Positions 1 to 9,030 of a stretch of DNA of 43,769 bases are shown in pieces. The stretch covers positions 72,390-116,158 of the forward strand of contig JAFYNM010000009.1 in NCBI GenBank assembly GCA_017549765.1. Direction: 5' to 3'. The notes beneath the pieces were generated by a model. That model did no database searches. It was not told where the DNA came from and was given only the letters and a program-made list of their open reading frames with translations. The position numbers and the translations under genes were made by a program. Position 1 is the first letter of the stretch, and the number at the start of each line of letters is the position of its first letter. This DNA comes from Bacteroidales bacterium (GTDB lineage Bacteria > Bacteroidota > Bacteroidia > Bacteroidales > WCHB1-69).

Positions 1-689
1 TTCACGTAGATGCGGGTAGGGGTGAGGAGGGTGTTGCCGAGGGTGTCGTCCAGATTCTCGTATTTCTGGTTCAGGTCGAGATGGTTGTCTTTGAGGACGA
101 TTTTGCGGACGAGGGAGAAGCCGTTGGAGTGGACGCCGGAGGAGGCCAAGCCGATGAGGACGTCACCCACTTCCACTTTTGAGCCGTCGATGAGTTTGGA
201 TTTCTCCACGCAGCCGACGGTGAAGCCGGCGATATCGTATTCATCCACATCGTACATGTCGGGCATCTCTGCGGTCTCGCCGCCGATGAGGGCGCAGTTG
301 GAGAGCACGCAGCCGTCGGCGACGCCCTTGACGATAGTCTCGATCTTGACAGGGTCGTTTTTACCTACGGCCACATAGTCGAGGAAGAAGAGGGGGGCGG
401 CGCCTTGGGCCAGCACATCGTTGACGCACATGGCCACGGCATCTTGTCCGATGGTGTCGTGTTTGTCCATCATGAAAGCCAGTTTCAGTTTGGTGCCCAC
501 ACCGTCGGTGCCGCTCACGAGCACGGGTTCTTTGTAGTTCAGCGAGGCCAGGTCGAACATGCCTCCGAAGCTTCCGATATTCCCCATCATGCCGGGCCGG
601 TTGGTTCGGCTGATATGCTTTTTGATCAATCGTACGGATTCGTAGCCGGCTTCGAGGCTTACACCTGCATCTTCGTATGTATTTGCCAT
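1..689 (-). CDS. purM: Phosphoribosylformylglycinamidine cyclo-ligase (AIR synthase), 3' end cut off
   Basis: PurM closes the imidazole ring in purine synthesis, converting FGAM plus ATP to AIR in the cytoplasm. About 229 residues are visible from an ATG at 689; the C-terminal part lies beyond the window start. Seen directly: the family motif GTDGVGTK near residues 60-67, the [11 protein letters not shown] stretch near 81-91 followed by [11 protein letters not shown], and the [11 protein letters not shown] stretch typical of the ATP-binding half. The gene runs the same way as queA, with a 21-base gap, so the two are probably co-transcribed from the queA promoter. The start is the only ATG placed correctly for the conserved N-terminus ([15 protein letters not shown]). 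Confidence 0.93.
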   Translation of the reverse strand, partial: MANTYEDAGVSLEAGYESVRLIKKHISRTNRPGMMGNIGSFGGMFDLASLNYKEPVLVSGTDGVGTKLKLAFMMDKHDTIGQDAVAMCVNDVLAQGAAPLFFLDYVAVGKNDPVKIETIVKGVADGCVLSNCALIGGETAEMPDMYDVDEYDIAGFTVGCVEKSKLIDGSKVEVGDVLIGLASSGVHSNGFSLVRKIVLKDNHLDLNQKYENLDDTLGNTLLTPTRIYV

Positions 690-710
690 AATATAAAGCA
701 GTTTTTGAGA

Positions 711-1784
711 TTAAATAATCAACATGGCGTCTCCATAGGTAAGGAAACGGTATTTTTCTTCCACGGCGAGCCGGTAGGCGTTCATGACAAAATCATAGCC
801 ACCGAAGGCGGCCACCATCATCAGCATGGAGCTTTGGGAGGCGTGGAGATTCGTGACCATGGCGTCGGCCACCATAAAGCGGTAGGGAGGATAGATGAAC
901 TTGCTGGTCCAGATGTCCTCTTTTCCGTTCATCTGGGTGGTCTTGACATGTCCGTTGGAATAGACGGAGGACTCCAGGGCTTTCATCGTGGTGGTGCCCA
1001 CGGCGATGATTTTCCGTCCGGCGTCTTTGGTGTCGTTGATGGTCTTTGCCACTTCGGGGAGGATGATCATCCTTTCGGAGTCGGGCTTATGCTTGGAGAG
1101 GTCTTCCACATCGATATCGTTGAAGTTGCTGAGACCGGCGTGCAGGGTGATGTAGGTGCGTTCGAGGCCGAGCAGCTCCATACGTTTCAGCAGTTCGCGG
1201 CTGAAGTGGAAGCCGGCGGCGGGGGCCACCACGGCACCCTCTTCGGTGGCGTAGAGCGTCTGGTAGTTTTCGGCGTCCTCCTCCTCGATGCTGCGCAGCC
1301 GCTGGATGTCGTCCGGCAGCGGGGTGGTGCCAAGGTCCATCAGCTTCTTCTTGAAGGCGTCGTGGTCCCCGTCGAAGAGGAACCGCAAGGTGCGGCCGCG
1401 GGAGGTGGTGTTGTCGATAACCTCCGCCACCAGACTGTCGTCTTCACAGAAACTCAGCTTGTTGCCGATACGGATTTTGCGGGCAGGGTCCACCAAGACA
1501 TCCCACAAACGGCTCTCCGCATCCAGTTCCCGAAGCAAAAAGACGCGGATTTTGGCGCGGGTCTGCTCCTTCTCGCCAAACAGCAATGCCGGGAACACCC
1601 GCGTGTTGTTCATCACGAAGAGATCTCCCTCGTCAAAATAGTTCACAATATCTTTAAATAACTTGTGCTCAATGGTTTTCGTCTTTCTGTTGAGCACCAT
1701 CAAACGCGCTTCGTCGCGCTCTCTTTCCGGATGTAAGGCTATCAATTCCTGTGGAAGATAGTACTTGAATTCTGATAATTTCAT
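711..1784 (-). CDS. queA: S-adenosylmethionine:tRNA ribosyltransferase-isomerase
   Basis: QueA transfers and isomerises the ribosyl part of S-adenosylmethionine onto 7-aminomethyl-7-deazaguanine in tRNA, giving epoxyqueuosine at the wobble position. The 357-residue product has the usual length and the family opening (KLSEFKYYLPQELIALHP). It also shows the VMNNTRVFPALLFG segment and the late AGFHFS and ITLHAGLSNF stretches that shape the active site. One local difference: the usual GTTPLPPYI-type motif reads GTTPLPDDIQ here. A TAnnTTTG box at 1802-1809 lies only about 17 bases upstream of the start, so the leader is very short. purM follows downstream on the same strand. Confidence 0.95.
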   Translation of the reverse strand: MKLSEFKYYLPQELIALHPERERDEARLMVLNRKTKTIEHKLFKDIVNYFDEGDLFVMNNTRVFPALLFGEKEQTRAKIRVFLLRELDAESRLWDVLVDPARKIRIGNKLSFCEDDSLVAEVIDNTTSRGRTLRFLFDGDHDAFKKKLMDLGTTPLPDDIQRLRSIEEEDAENYQTLYATEEGAVVAPAAGFHFSRELLKRMELLGLERTYITLHAGLSNFNDIDVEDLSKHKPDSERMIILPEVAKTINDTKDAGRKIIAVGTTTMKALESSVYSNGHVKTTQMNGKEDIWTSKFIYPPYRFMVADAMVTNLHASQSSMLMMVAAFGGYDFVMNAYRLAVEEKYRFLTYGDAMLII

Positions 1785-1801
1785 ATAAAAAAATTGGCTG
1801 G

Positions 1802-1809
1802 CAAAATTA
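1802..1809 (-). promoter_or_regulatory. -7 promoter box of queA
   Basis: On the minus strand this reads TAATTTTG, an exact match to the Bacteroidota TAnnTTTG box. It lies about 17 bases before the queA ATG, which implies a leader of roughly 10 bases. No clear -33 TTTG was found at the usual distance. Confidence 0.6.
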
Positions 1810-1900
1810 CAACATTTTTATCCGTTTGTCAAGAGCAAAATTCACTTTTTTAAAATGTAATTATTTTAAGAATATTATGGGAAGGTATTTGCTTTTTTAC

Positions 1901-1908
1901 TACTTTTG
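1901..1908 (+). promoter_or_regulatory. -7 promoter box of the alkaline phosphatase gene
   Basis: TACTTTTG matches TAnnTTTG and lies 17 bases before the first ATG at 1926. It is divergent from the queA promoter within a 141-base gap. No convincing -33 element was seen. Confidence 0.55.
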
Positions 1909-1925
1909 CAGTTTGAAAAAAATTT

Positions 1926-3575
1926 ATGATAATGAAGAAACTCGTTCTTTGCAATTTGTTCTTCCTGTGGGCTTTGTTGGCTTTTGCACAACCCGCCCCC
2001 GTGAAGAATGTCATAGTGCTGATTCCTGACGGCACTTCCACCAGCTTGCTTTCCTGCGCCCGATGGTACCAAACCTATCTGGATCCTTCGAGGACTGCCT
2101 TATACATTGACCCCTACCTCGTCGGACTGGTGCGCACCAATTCATCGGATGCACCCATCGGCGATTCCGCCCCGACGACTTCTTGTTACATGACAGGCAT
2201 GCCTTCGCAGACAGGTTTCGTTTCCACCTATCCAGTAAAGACGGACCATGATCTCGTCCCCGTGGATGCCAGTCGCGCCTATCAGCCGTTAACCACGCTC
2301 TTGGAAGCGGCGCGCCAGCGTTTAGGAAAGGCCACCGGCCTGGTGTTCACCTGTGAATTCCCGCACGCTACCCCTGCCGATTGCGCGGCACACACCTATG
2401 CTCGCGGCAAATACGGTATGATTGCCCCGCAAATGGTCTATAACAATGTGGATGTGGTCATCGGTGGCGGCACCTCCTATCTCAAGGAAAGAGAGCAGGA
2501 ATACCTGAAATCCAAGGGCTATAACCTCTTTTTGGATGATGTGAAGGGAATGCGCAACTGCCATAAAGCCCCCTTCTGGGCCCTCTACAGTCCTTCCCAT
2601 ATACCCTACTACATGGAAGCCGATACCACGGCAATCCCTTCTCTTGCCGAATGCACCCAAAAGGCCATTGAAGTGCTCGCCCAAAACCCGAACGGCTTTT
2701 TCATGATGGTGGAAGGCAGCAAGGTGGACTGGGCCGCCCACGACAATGACGCCAAAGCGGCATTGGTAGAGTTCCTTGAGTTCGACAAGGCCTGCAAGGT
2801 GGCTCTCGACTTCGCGCAAAAAGATGGCAATACCTTGGTAGTCATCGTGCCCGACCACGGCACTGGCGCCCTCACAGTCGGCAACGCCACTTCCAATCAC
2901 GGTTATGACAAACTGTCCCTGCAACAGATCATGCAGAAGATCGATAACTATAAAATCACGCTCGGCACGATGAGTGGCAAACTGAAAGCCGCTGATACCA
3001 CGGAATGGCCTAACCTCTTCAAGACCTATTTCGGTATAGATATCCAACCCTCTGAGATGACTTACCTGATGGGGGCTAGCGACTATGCCAACTCTCCCTT
3101 GTCCAAAGAGATGCGCCAAAATAACCTCTCCATGGGCAAAATGCTCAGTCAGATGCTTTATGGCCGCACCTATTTCGGCTTCACCACCTATGGTCATACG
3201 ATGGAAAATGTGTTCTTGGCCATGTATCACCCCCACAACAAAGAACTACACGGCTGTCCCACCAACATCGAGCTGAATCATTATATAGCCGACCAAATGG
3301 GCCTTACCGGCGTTCTTGAAGAACTTACCGAAGAGAATTATGTCGATCATCGCAAAGTTTTTGAAGGCTATGACTATAAAATCGACAGCCTCGACAAATA
3401 CCATTACCGTTTCACCGCAAAGTATAAAAAGAACACGTTGGTTTTTGACAGCTATACCAACTATGTGACTGTCAACAAGAAAACATACGATCTGGAATCG
3501 GTGTTGGTCTATATGCCCATCAACAAAACATTCTATGTGCCGAAAGAATTATATCGCTATCTCTTACTAAAATAG
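1926..3575 (+). CDS. Secreted alkaline phosphatase (PhoA superfamily)
   Basis: Predicted periplasmic or exported metal-dependent phosphomonoesterase. Residues 1-21 form a signal peptide (MKK start, hydrophobic core, cleavage after AFAQ). The metal-binding pattern of alkaline phosphatases is visible. A PDGTS motif lies near residues 34-38, and the nucleophile region is DSAPTTSCYMTG near 80-91. The EGSKVDWAAHDND stretch is near 262-274 and PDHGTG near 309-314. A later SNHGYDK may supply the last histidine ligand. The nucleophile segment differs from the classic DSAASAT form, so the subfamily is uncertain. At 549 residues it is longer than E. coli PhoA, with about 150 extra C-terminal residues of unknown role and no recognisable T9SS tail. 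ATG codons at 1926 and 1932 are both possible starts. Confidence 0.85.
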   Translation: MIMKKLVLCNLFFLWALLAFAQPAPVKNVIVLIPDGTSTSLLSCARWYQTYLDPSRTALYIDPYLVGLVRTNSSDAPIGDSAPTTSCYMTGMPSQTGFVSTYPVKTDHDLVPVDASRAYQPLTTLLEAARQRLGKATGLVFTCEFPHATPADCAAHTYARGKYGMIAPQMVYNNVDVVIGGGTSYLKEREQEYLKSKGYNLFLDDVKGMRNCHKAPFWALYSPSHIPYYMEADTTAIPSLAECTQKAIEVLAQNPNGFFMMVEGSKVDWAAHDNDAKAALVEFLEFDKACKVALDFAQKDGNTLVVIVPDHGTGALTVGNATSNHGYDKLSLQQIMQKIDNYKITLGTMSGKLKAADTTEWPNLFKTYFGIDIQPSEMTYLMGASDYANSPLSKEMRQNNLSMGKMLSQMLYGRTYFGFTTYGHTMENVFLAMYHPHNKELHGCPTNIELNHYIADQMGLTGVLEELTEENYVDHRKVFEGYDYKIDSLDKYHYRFTAKYKKNTLVFDSYTNYVTVNKKTYDLESVLVYMPINKTFYVPKELYRYLLLK

Positions 3576-3622
3576 TTTTTTTTGCGTTATAACCCCATGT
3601 CAAATATTAAATTTTAAATACA

Positions 3623-4558
3623 ATGCAATCAACAAATGAATTGAACGGTGGTACCGTTAACCAGCAAAACCCTTTAAAAAAATGGGTGATTATTTTAGGG
3701 GCGTTGGCGGGATTATTACTCCTTTCCACGCTCTATCTCAGCTTTTTTGCGAAACCTGTCACCAACAAAGAGTATATCAAAGTATATGACGAAAAAGAGT
3801 CTTTGCGGACAGAGTTGGACAACTTGTTGGCTGAACACGAGCGCATCAAAGCGCAATACGGTGACCTGACGGACCAGTTGAGTGCCAAAGACAGCGTCAT
3901 CATGGCCAATGCCGCTGAAATTGAGAAGCTCATCAATTCCCAGGCTGACTATAACAGAATCAAGAAGCAGCTGGCGCGCCTGCAGAACATCTCGCAGGAG
4001 TATGTGCAGGAGATGGACAAGCTCTATCAGGAGAACCAGGCCTTGAAAGAGGAGAACACGCAGGTGAAGGCTGATCTGGAGACAGAGCGTCAGAATACGG
4101 CCACCATCCAGAAGACGAATGAGGATCTCCACGCCAAGATCAACAACGCAGCTGTTTACAAAGCCTACAACATCCACAGCGCCGGCTACAATGTCAAGAA
4201 CAACGGCACGGAGGAGGTTACCGACAAGGCTTCCCGCGTGGATCGCATCAAGACCTCTTTGATTTTGGGTGAGAACTCCCTGATCGATCCGGGTCAAGTC
4301 AATGTCTATTGCCGTATCGCCATCCCGGGCAGTGGCAAGGTGATCTCCATGGGCTCCAGCGACACCTACTCCTTCATGCATGATGGACAGCGTTTGCAGT
4401 ATTCCTGCAAACAGGCCGTGGATTACAACGGCAGTGCCAAGAATGTGACCCTCAACTGGGAGATCCCGTCCGATGACAAAGCCATCAAGGGCAAGTATAT
4501 TGTGCAGATCTTCACCGACAACCAGTTCTTGGGAGAGAGCTCTTTCACTTTGAAATAA
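3623..4558 (+). CDS. Single-pass membrane protein with long coiled coil, unknown function
   Basis: I do not recognise a named family. The 311-residue protein has a short polar N-terminus, one membrane segment (about residues 23-44) and then about 120 residues of heptad-rich coiled coil, roughly 55-175. The C-terminal 130 residues look like a compact beta-rich domain (SLILGENSLIDPGQVNVYCRI and later segments). The topology suggests an inner-membrane anchor with a rod and a globular head in the periplasm. It lies between the phosphatase and nusB on the same strand. A hairpin at 4565-4588 separates it from nusB. An envelope-spanning or scaffold role is a guess from shape only. Confidence 0.7.
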   Translation: MQSTNELNGGTVNQQNPLKKWVIILGALAGLLLLSTLYLSFFAKPVTNKEYIKVYDEKESLRTELDNLLAEHERIKAQYGDLTDQLSAKDSVIMANAAEIEKLINSQADYNRIKKQLARLQNISQEYVQEMDKLYQENQALKEENTQVKADLETERQNTATIQKTNEDLHAKINNAAVYKAYNIHSAGYNVKNNGTEEVTDKASRVDRIKTSLILGENSLIDPGQVNVYCRIAIPGSGKVISMGSSDTYSFMHDGQRLQYSCKQAVDYNGSAKNVTLNWEIPSDDKAIKGKYIVQIFTDNQFLGESSFTLK

Positions 4559-4564
4559 TTTCTT

Positions 4565-4588
4565 GGCATACATCCCCGGATGTGTGCC
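4565..4588 (+). terminator. Hairpin between the coiled-coil gene and nusB
   Basis: GGCATACATC pairs with GATGTGTGCC around a four-base loop, with one T-G wobble. There is no T-run after it, so it is either a weak terminator, a processing site or a structured nusB leader. Confidence 0.4.
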
Positions 4589-4617
4589 ATTATCTGTTCT
4601 AACCAAACACTACATCG

Positions 4618-5568
4618 ATGATTAGCAGACGACATATACGAATCAAGGTCATGCAAGCCTTGTATGCTTTCAACACCCGCACGGGGGTGACGGAGACCAA
4701 GGCGGAGAACGAGCTGTTCAAGACAGTGCAGAACTGTCATGCGCTGTTCGTATGGATTTTCTCTATCCTGCCAGAGGTGGTCCGCTACCGGACTAACAAG
4801 CTGGAGGGATTCAAAGAGAAGAATAATCCCACATACGAAGACCTGAACCCCAACACCAGATTCATCGACAACAAGGTCATTGCGCAGATGGAAGACAACA
4901 AGACCTTGGCCAGCCTGATGGAGCAATATCGTGTCAAGTGGGATAATGACCAGGATTTCATCGTCAATGTATTCAAAGAAATCGAGGCTTCAGAGGTGTA
5001 CCAACACTATATGAAGACCGTTGACCGGTGTTATGAGGCAGACCGCAAGTTTGTGTTGGACCTCATCCAGCACGTGTTCGGCGAGAGCGACTACATCCAG
5101 TGGTTTTTCAGCGAGAAGGACCCGAACTGGGGCGATGACTATTTTGAAGCCCTCTCCATGTTGTATAAGAATGTGGATGCCTTCAAGGAGAACAAAGGAT
5201 CGGAATGCAGGATCTTTCCCGCCTTCAACAACAAAGAAGACGATGAATATCTCTGCCGTCAGCTTTTCAGAAAGGTGCTGGCACATAATGACGAATATGA
5301 GCGTCTGATAGAAAGCAAGATTCAGAATTGGGAGATAGAGCGTCTGATCGGGATGGACATCCTGCTGTTGAAGATGGCCATCTGCGAGCTGACGGAGTTC
5401 CCGCTGATTCCCGTCAAGGTGACGATGAACGAGTACATTGAGATTTCCAAGCTCTATAGTTCCGACAAGAGCAAGGTGTTCATCAATGGAGTGTTGGACA
5501 AGATTATTGAAGAATTACGCAACTCCGGCCAGCTGAACAAGACCGGCCGGGGTTTGTATCAAAACTAA
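4618..5568 (+). CDS. nusB: Transcription antitermination factor NusB, long Bacteroidota form
   Basis: NusB binds boxA RNA with NusE (ribosomal protein S10) and prevents premature termination in rRNA operons. The protein starts with the typical SRRHIRIKVMQALYAF, which is the NusB RNA-binding opening. The remaining helices of the fold are in the C-terminal half, including NWEIERLIGMDILLLKMAICEL and the ending SSDKSKVFINGVLDKI. At 316 residues it is about twice the size of the E. coli protein because of an insert of roughly 150 residues; I recall this long form as normal in Bacteroidales. The DUF1573 gene follows after 4 bases, suggesting co-transcription through yajC. Confidence 0.93.
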   Translation: MISRRHIRIKVMQALYAFNTRTGVTETKAENELFKTVQNCHALFVWIFSILPEVVRYRTNKLEGFKEKNNPTYEDLNPNTRFIDNKVIAQMEDNKTLASLMEQYRVKWDNDQDFIVNVFKEIEASEVYQHYMKTVDRCYEADRKFVLDLIQHVFGESDYIQWFFSEKDPNWGDDYFEALSMLYKNVDAFKENKGSECRIFPAFNNKEDDEYLCRQLFRKVLAHNDEYERLIESKIQNWEIERLIGMDILLLKMAICELTEFPLIPVKVTMNEYIEISKLYSSDKSKVFINGVLDKIIEELRNSGQLNKTGRGLYQN

Positions 5569-5572
5569 GACT

Positions 5573-6040
5573 ATGAGAAAGATCACTGTTTTTTGTTTGA
5601 TTTTCGCTTTGATTGGCTGCATGGCTTGTCGGCAAAAGAAGGAAGAAGGAGGGGATTTCAAGGTCTCGGACGTGCACAACCCGCAAACGGCTAACGGCAT
5701 CTCCGACAAAGAAAGCAAGAATATGCCGGTCATCACTTTTGAGACCACCAACTATGACTTTGGAGAGGTGGTGCAGGGCGAGAAGCTGACATACGCCTTC
5801 AAATTCAAGAATACTGGCAAATCCAATCTGATTATCTTCTCTTCGGAGGCCACTTGTGGATGTACCACCTCCACTCCGCCGAAAGCGCCCATCCGTCCGG
5901 GCGAGGAGGGGGAGATCACCGTCACCTTTGATTCCAAGTCGCAGATGGGCAAGGTAACCAAGCGCATCTTGGTGGCGGCCAACACCTATCCGACAGAGAA
6001 TATCCTGACCATCACCGCGAATGTTTCCAAAATACAATAG
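5573..6040 (+). CDS. DUF1573 lipoprotein
   Basis: A 155-residue exported protein with a lipoprotein-type signal peptide. Candidate lipid-modified cysteines are C16 (LIGC) and C19 (MAC). Residues about 50-153 are a DUF1573 domain, an immunoglobulin-like beta sandwich. Typical motifs are NYDFGEVVQGEKLTYAFKFKNTG, then ATCGCTTSTPPKAPIRPGEEGEI and VTFDSKSQMGKV. Function is unknown for the family; similar proteins are often next to yajC in Bacteroidales. It sits 4 bases after nusB and 26 bases before yajC. Confidence 0.85.
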   Translation: MRKITVFCLIFALIGCMACRQKKEEGGDFKVSDVHNPQTANGISDKESKNMPVITFETTNYDFGEVVQGEKLTYAFKFKNTGKSNLIIFSSEATCGCTTSTPPKAPIRPGEEGEITVTFDSKSQMGKVTKRILVAANTYPTENILTITANVSKIQ

Positions 6041-6066
6041 AATATTAACCTTAAAATCTTAAAATT

Positions 6067-6459
6067 ATGAGTATGTTTACCCTTTTAGCAGCCCCAGGAA
6101 TGGCTTCAGGAACCTCCACCCTTATTTTCATCCTCCTGTTGATTGTCATCTTCTACTTTTTCATGATCCGTCCGCAACAGAAACAGCAGAAGCAGATGCA
6201 GGAATTCCGCAACAGTCTTGGCAAGGGCGACAAAGTGACCACCGTGGGCGGCATCCATGGCAAGATTGTCGGTATCAAGGACAACACTTTTCAGATTGAG
6301 ATTGCCAAAGGCATTGTGATCGAGATAGAGAAGAACGCTATCAACTATCAGCCTGCTGGTGCAGCCAAGAAAGAGCAACCCAAGGATGACGACCGCAGAC
6401 CTGAGGAGCCCGAGACCACCGTTCCGATGGACGATGACCGCAACCCCAATCTCGACTAA
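6067..6459 (+). CDS. yajC: Preprotein translocase subunit YajC
   Basis: YajC is a small inner-membrane partner of the SecDF-YajC complex that assists Sec-dependent export. The 130-residue protein has one membrane segment (about residues 17-36) ending in FFMIRPQQKQQK, the hallmark of the family. The cytoplasmic GKGDKVTTVGGIHGKIVGI beta domain follows. The last 30 residues are acidic and low-complexity, which is common in this family. It sits in the nusB - DUF1573 - yajC - YbbR run. Confidence 0.95.
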   Translation: MSMFTLLAAPGMASGTSTLIFILLLIVIFYFFMIRPQQKQQKQMQEFRNSLGKGDKVTTVGGIHGKIVGIKDNTFQIEIAKGIVIEIEKNAINYQPAGAAKKEQPKDDDRRPEEPETTVPMDDDRNPNLD

Positions 6460-6482
6460 TCTTAACATAGAAACACCCACGT

Positions 6483-6893
6483 ATGAGTGATAAAAAGTTG
6501 CCGGTAAAACTGCCCTCCCTGGCTTTCTTACTCTGTCTTCTGCTGTCCATTATGGCATGGCTGGTGGTGACTTTTTCGCGTGATTACAAGGTCACCCAGG
6601 AATATCGGTTGGTGTCCTACAATTTGCCGGACGGCAAACAGTCTGCCACCTTTTCAGATACGGTTATATCCTTGACTTTCAACCAGAAGGGAGTCAACTA
6701 TCTGATGAAGCCCTATTCCAACAAAGACAAGGTGGTGTATGTGTCCATCACGGATTTGATAAAATCGAAAAAGAAGGTATCGGTATATACTTTCACCAGC
6801 AAAGAGATGCGCGACTTTTTATCCCAATATAATTTCGGGTCGGAATTGGTGGCGGTGGAGGCGCCGGAGGTGCTGACCATCTACGTCAAGTAA
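6483..6893 (+). CDS. YbbR-like membrane-anchored protein, short form
   Basis: A 136-residue protein with a short basic N-terminus, one membrane segment (about residues 11-30, FLLCLLLSIMAWLVVTF) and one beta-rich extracytoplasmic domain. YbbR domains in other bacteria are repeated and can modulate diadenylate cyclase. Here only about one repeat is present, so the protein is much shorter than the roughly 300-residue proteins I remember at this position in Bacteroidales. It begins 23 bases after yajC. The call rests mainly on position and topology and less on motifs. Confidence 0.6.
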   Translation: MSDKKLPVKLPSLAFLLCLLLSIMAWLVVTFSRDYKVTQEYRLVSYNLPDGKQSATFSDTVISLTFNQKGVNYLMKPYSNKDKVVYVSITDLIKSKKKVSVYTFTSKEMRDFLSQYNFGSELVAVEAPEVLTIYVK

Positions 6894-6938
6894 GGCCCAT
6901 CAGTTAGCATTTATTATCAACTAAAATCATTAATTATT

Positions 6939-7253
6939 ATGGCATTAGCAATTACCACAGAAAATTTTGAAACGTTGGTCAAAGACAACCCGTTGGTTGT
7001 TGTTGACTTCTGGGCCACCTGGTGTGGACCCTGCCGCCATATCGCTCCCATCGTGGAGGAGGTGGCTGCCGAGTATGAGGGCAAGGCCGTCATCGGCAAA
7101 TGTGACACCGACGAGAACGGCGACATCGCCATGCAGTTCGGTGTGATGAACATCCCCACGCTCATCTTCCTGAAGAACGGCGAGGAGGTGGACCGTCACG
7201 TCGGCATCATCAGTAAGGACGAGCTCGTCAAGAAGGTGAACCAGTATTTGTAA
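6939..7253 (+). CDS. trxA: Thioredoxin
   Basis: Cytoplasmic 104-residue thioredoxin, a general protein disulfide reductase fed by thioredoxin reductase. The redox motif WCGPC is at residues 28-32, after the classic VVVDFWATWCGPC strand. The cis-proline segment NIPT is near 72-75, followed by FLKNGEEVDRHVG. Length and order of elements are standard. No TAnnTTTG box lies in the 45-base gap upstream, so it may be read from the yajC-YbbR transcript. Confidence 0.96.
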   Translation: MALAITTENFETLVKDNPLVVVDFWATWCGPCRHIAPIVEEVAAEYEGKAVIGKCDTDENGDIAMQFGVMNIPTLIFLKNGEEVDRHVGIISKDELVKKVNQYL

Positions 7254-7271
7254 ACTTTAAATTTTCCTCCT

Positions 7272-8969
7272 ATGAATACAGCATTATTAATTTGCCTTAT
7301 CGGTACGATTGTTATCATACCGTTTTTGATTTACTATGTGCGGGAAGCCAGGCTGCACCATCCGAAAGGATTGATTGCCGCTGCTTTGAGCAATATGGGC
7401 GAGCGTTTCGGTTACTACATCATGAACGCCGTGCTTCTTCTGTTCTTGGTTTCCAAGTTCGGTCTTCCTGACGGCACCGCCGGTGTCATCTATTCAGTCT
7501 TCTACTTCGGCATCTACGTGCTGAGCTTAGTGGGCGGTATCATCGCCGACAAGACCCAGAACTACAACAAGACCATCCAATGGGGTCTCATCATCATGGC
7601 TATCGGCTATGTGGTGATGGCTATCCCGTTGTTCAGCAAGACTGCTGAGGGCGCCATCCTTGACAGTGGCGCTGGCTGGTGGACGATCCTCATCATCACC
7701 TGTATGGCTCTGTTGTTCATTGCCTTCGGTAACGGTCTGTTCAAGGGCAACCTGCAGGCTATCGTCGGTAAACTGTACGACGAGTTTGAGGCTGAGGCAG
7801 CCAAACAAGGTCCCGAGGCTCTTGCAGAGGCCAAGGATCGCCGCGACTCCGGTTTCCAGATTTTCTACGTGTTCATCAACATCGGCGGTTTCTTCGCTCC
7901 GTTCATCGCTCCGTTCTTGCGTGAGTGGTGGTTGAAGGCTCACCATTTTGTCTATAATGCCGACATGTCGGGTTTGTGTCACCGTTTTTTGAACAACACT
8001 TTGATTTACACCAATGACGAAGGTAAAATTGTGGATCTTACCCAAAAATTCACGGAGATTTCCGAATCGGTTGTCAACAATGCCTCCCAATTGGCTGACA
8101 AAGCTTCTTTCTGCAGCGACTACATCACCGTTTTCAATCAGGGTGTTCACTTCTCCTTCATCGCATCTGTGTTGGCCATGGTAGTCTCACTGGTTATCTT
8201 CTTGCTTAACAAGTACAAATTGCCGCAACCGGCCAAGAAAGAAAAAGTGCAGGTGGTGGAATACACCGCAGAAGAGAAACTGGCCATGGCAAAGGAAATC
8301 AAACAACGTCTCTACGCTTTGTTCGCCGTGCTGGGTATCGCTGTTTTCTTCTGGTTCTCCTTCCACCAAAATGGTCAGTCCTTGTCTGTGTTTGCCCGCG
8401 ACTTCGTGCAAACGGACAAGATTGCCCCTGAAATCTGGCAGGCGTTGAACCCGTTCTTCGTCATTGTGCTCACCCCGATCATCATGGTCATCTTCGCTGC
8501 TTTGGCTCGCAGAGGAAAACCCATCTCCACACCTCGCAAAATTGCCATCGGTATGGCCATTGCAGGATGTGCTTACCTCTTCTTGATGATCATTTCCATT
8601 GTCCAAAACTATCCTTCCGGAGATGTGTTCCGCGAAATGGATGCCGCAACCATGTTGAAGGCAGGTCTTGCCAAAGCCGCTCCTTGGGTGCTCTTGGTAA
8701 CCTATTTCTTCCTGACTGTGGCAGAGTTGTTCATCTCCCCGCTGGGTCTGTCGTTCGTCTCCAAGGTGGCTCCGCGCCACATGGTGGGCTTGTGTCAGGG
8801 CTTGTGGCTCGGCGCCACCGCCCTCGGCAACCTCCTCATCTGGCTTGGACCTGTGATGTATAACGCATGGCCTATCAAGTATTGCTGGTTAGTGTTCGCC
8901 ATCGTATGCTTTGTCTCCATGGCTATCATGTTCGCCATGGTGAAGTGGCTCGAGAGAGTGACACAATAA
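7272..8969 (+). CDS. POT/PTR2-family proton-coupled oligopeptide transporter
   Basis: Inner-membrane symporter of the major facilitator superfamily that imports di- and tripeptides with protons. The PTR2 signature is visible as GERFGYYIMNAVLLLFL near residues 43-59. About 14 hydrophobic segments run along 565 residues, and a FWFSFHQNGQSL stretch starts the second half. A central insertion of about 100 residues (about 180-290) is partly polar and would form an extended loop. Ending in MVKWLERVTQ is typical of Bacteroidales members. The gene starts 18 bases after trxA and is closed by a strong terminator. Peptide import fits the secreted proteases elsewhere in the window. Confidence 0.9.
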   Translation: MNTALLICLIGTIVIIPFLIYYVREARLHHPKGLIAAALSNMGERFGYYIMNAVLLLFLVSKFGLPDGTAGVIYSVFYFGIYVLSLVGGIIADKTQNYNKTIQWGLIIMAIGYVVMAIPLFSKTAEGAILDSGAGWWTILIITCMALLFIAFGNGLFKGNLQAIVGKLYDEFEAEAAKQGPEALAEAKDRRDSGFQIFYVFINIGGFFAPFIAPFLREWWLKAHHFVYNADMSGLCHRFLNNTLIYTNDEGKIVDLTQKFTEISESVVNNASQLADKASFCSDYITVFNQGVHFSFIASVLAMVVSLVIFLLNKYKLPQPAKKEKVQVVEYTAEEKLAMAKEIKQRLYALFAVLGIAVFFWFSFHQNGQSLSVFARDFVQTDKIAPEIWQALNPFFVIVLTPIIMVIFAALARRGKPISTPRKIAIGMAIAGCAYLFLMIISIVQNYPSGDVFREMDAATMLKAGLAKAAPWVLLVTYFFLTVAELFISPLGLSFVSKVAPRHMVGLCQGLWLGATALGNLLIWLGPVMYNAWPIKYCWLVFAIVCFVSMAIMFAMVKWLERVTQ

Positions 8970-8988
8970 TATCACTAAACATTCTTCT

Positions 8989-9018
8989 AAAGGCGGCTTG
9001 AACAGGCCGCCTTTTTTT
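8989..9018 (+). terminator. Rho-independent terminator of the peptide transporter gene
   Basis: AAAGGCGGC pairs perfectly with GCCGCCTTT around an eight-base loop and is followed by a run of seven T. It lies 20 bases after the transporter stop. Confidence 0.92.
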
Positions 9019-9030
9019 GTCCCTGACCAT

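Noticed and set aside
405-1661. A 418-codon plus-strand open frame across purM and queA
   Set aside because: It lies antisense to two well-recognised genes and its translation is rich in His and Gly with no family pattern. It is a shadow of codon bias.
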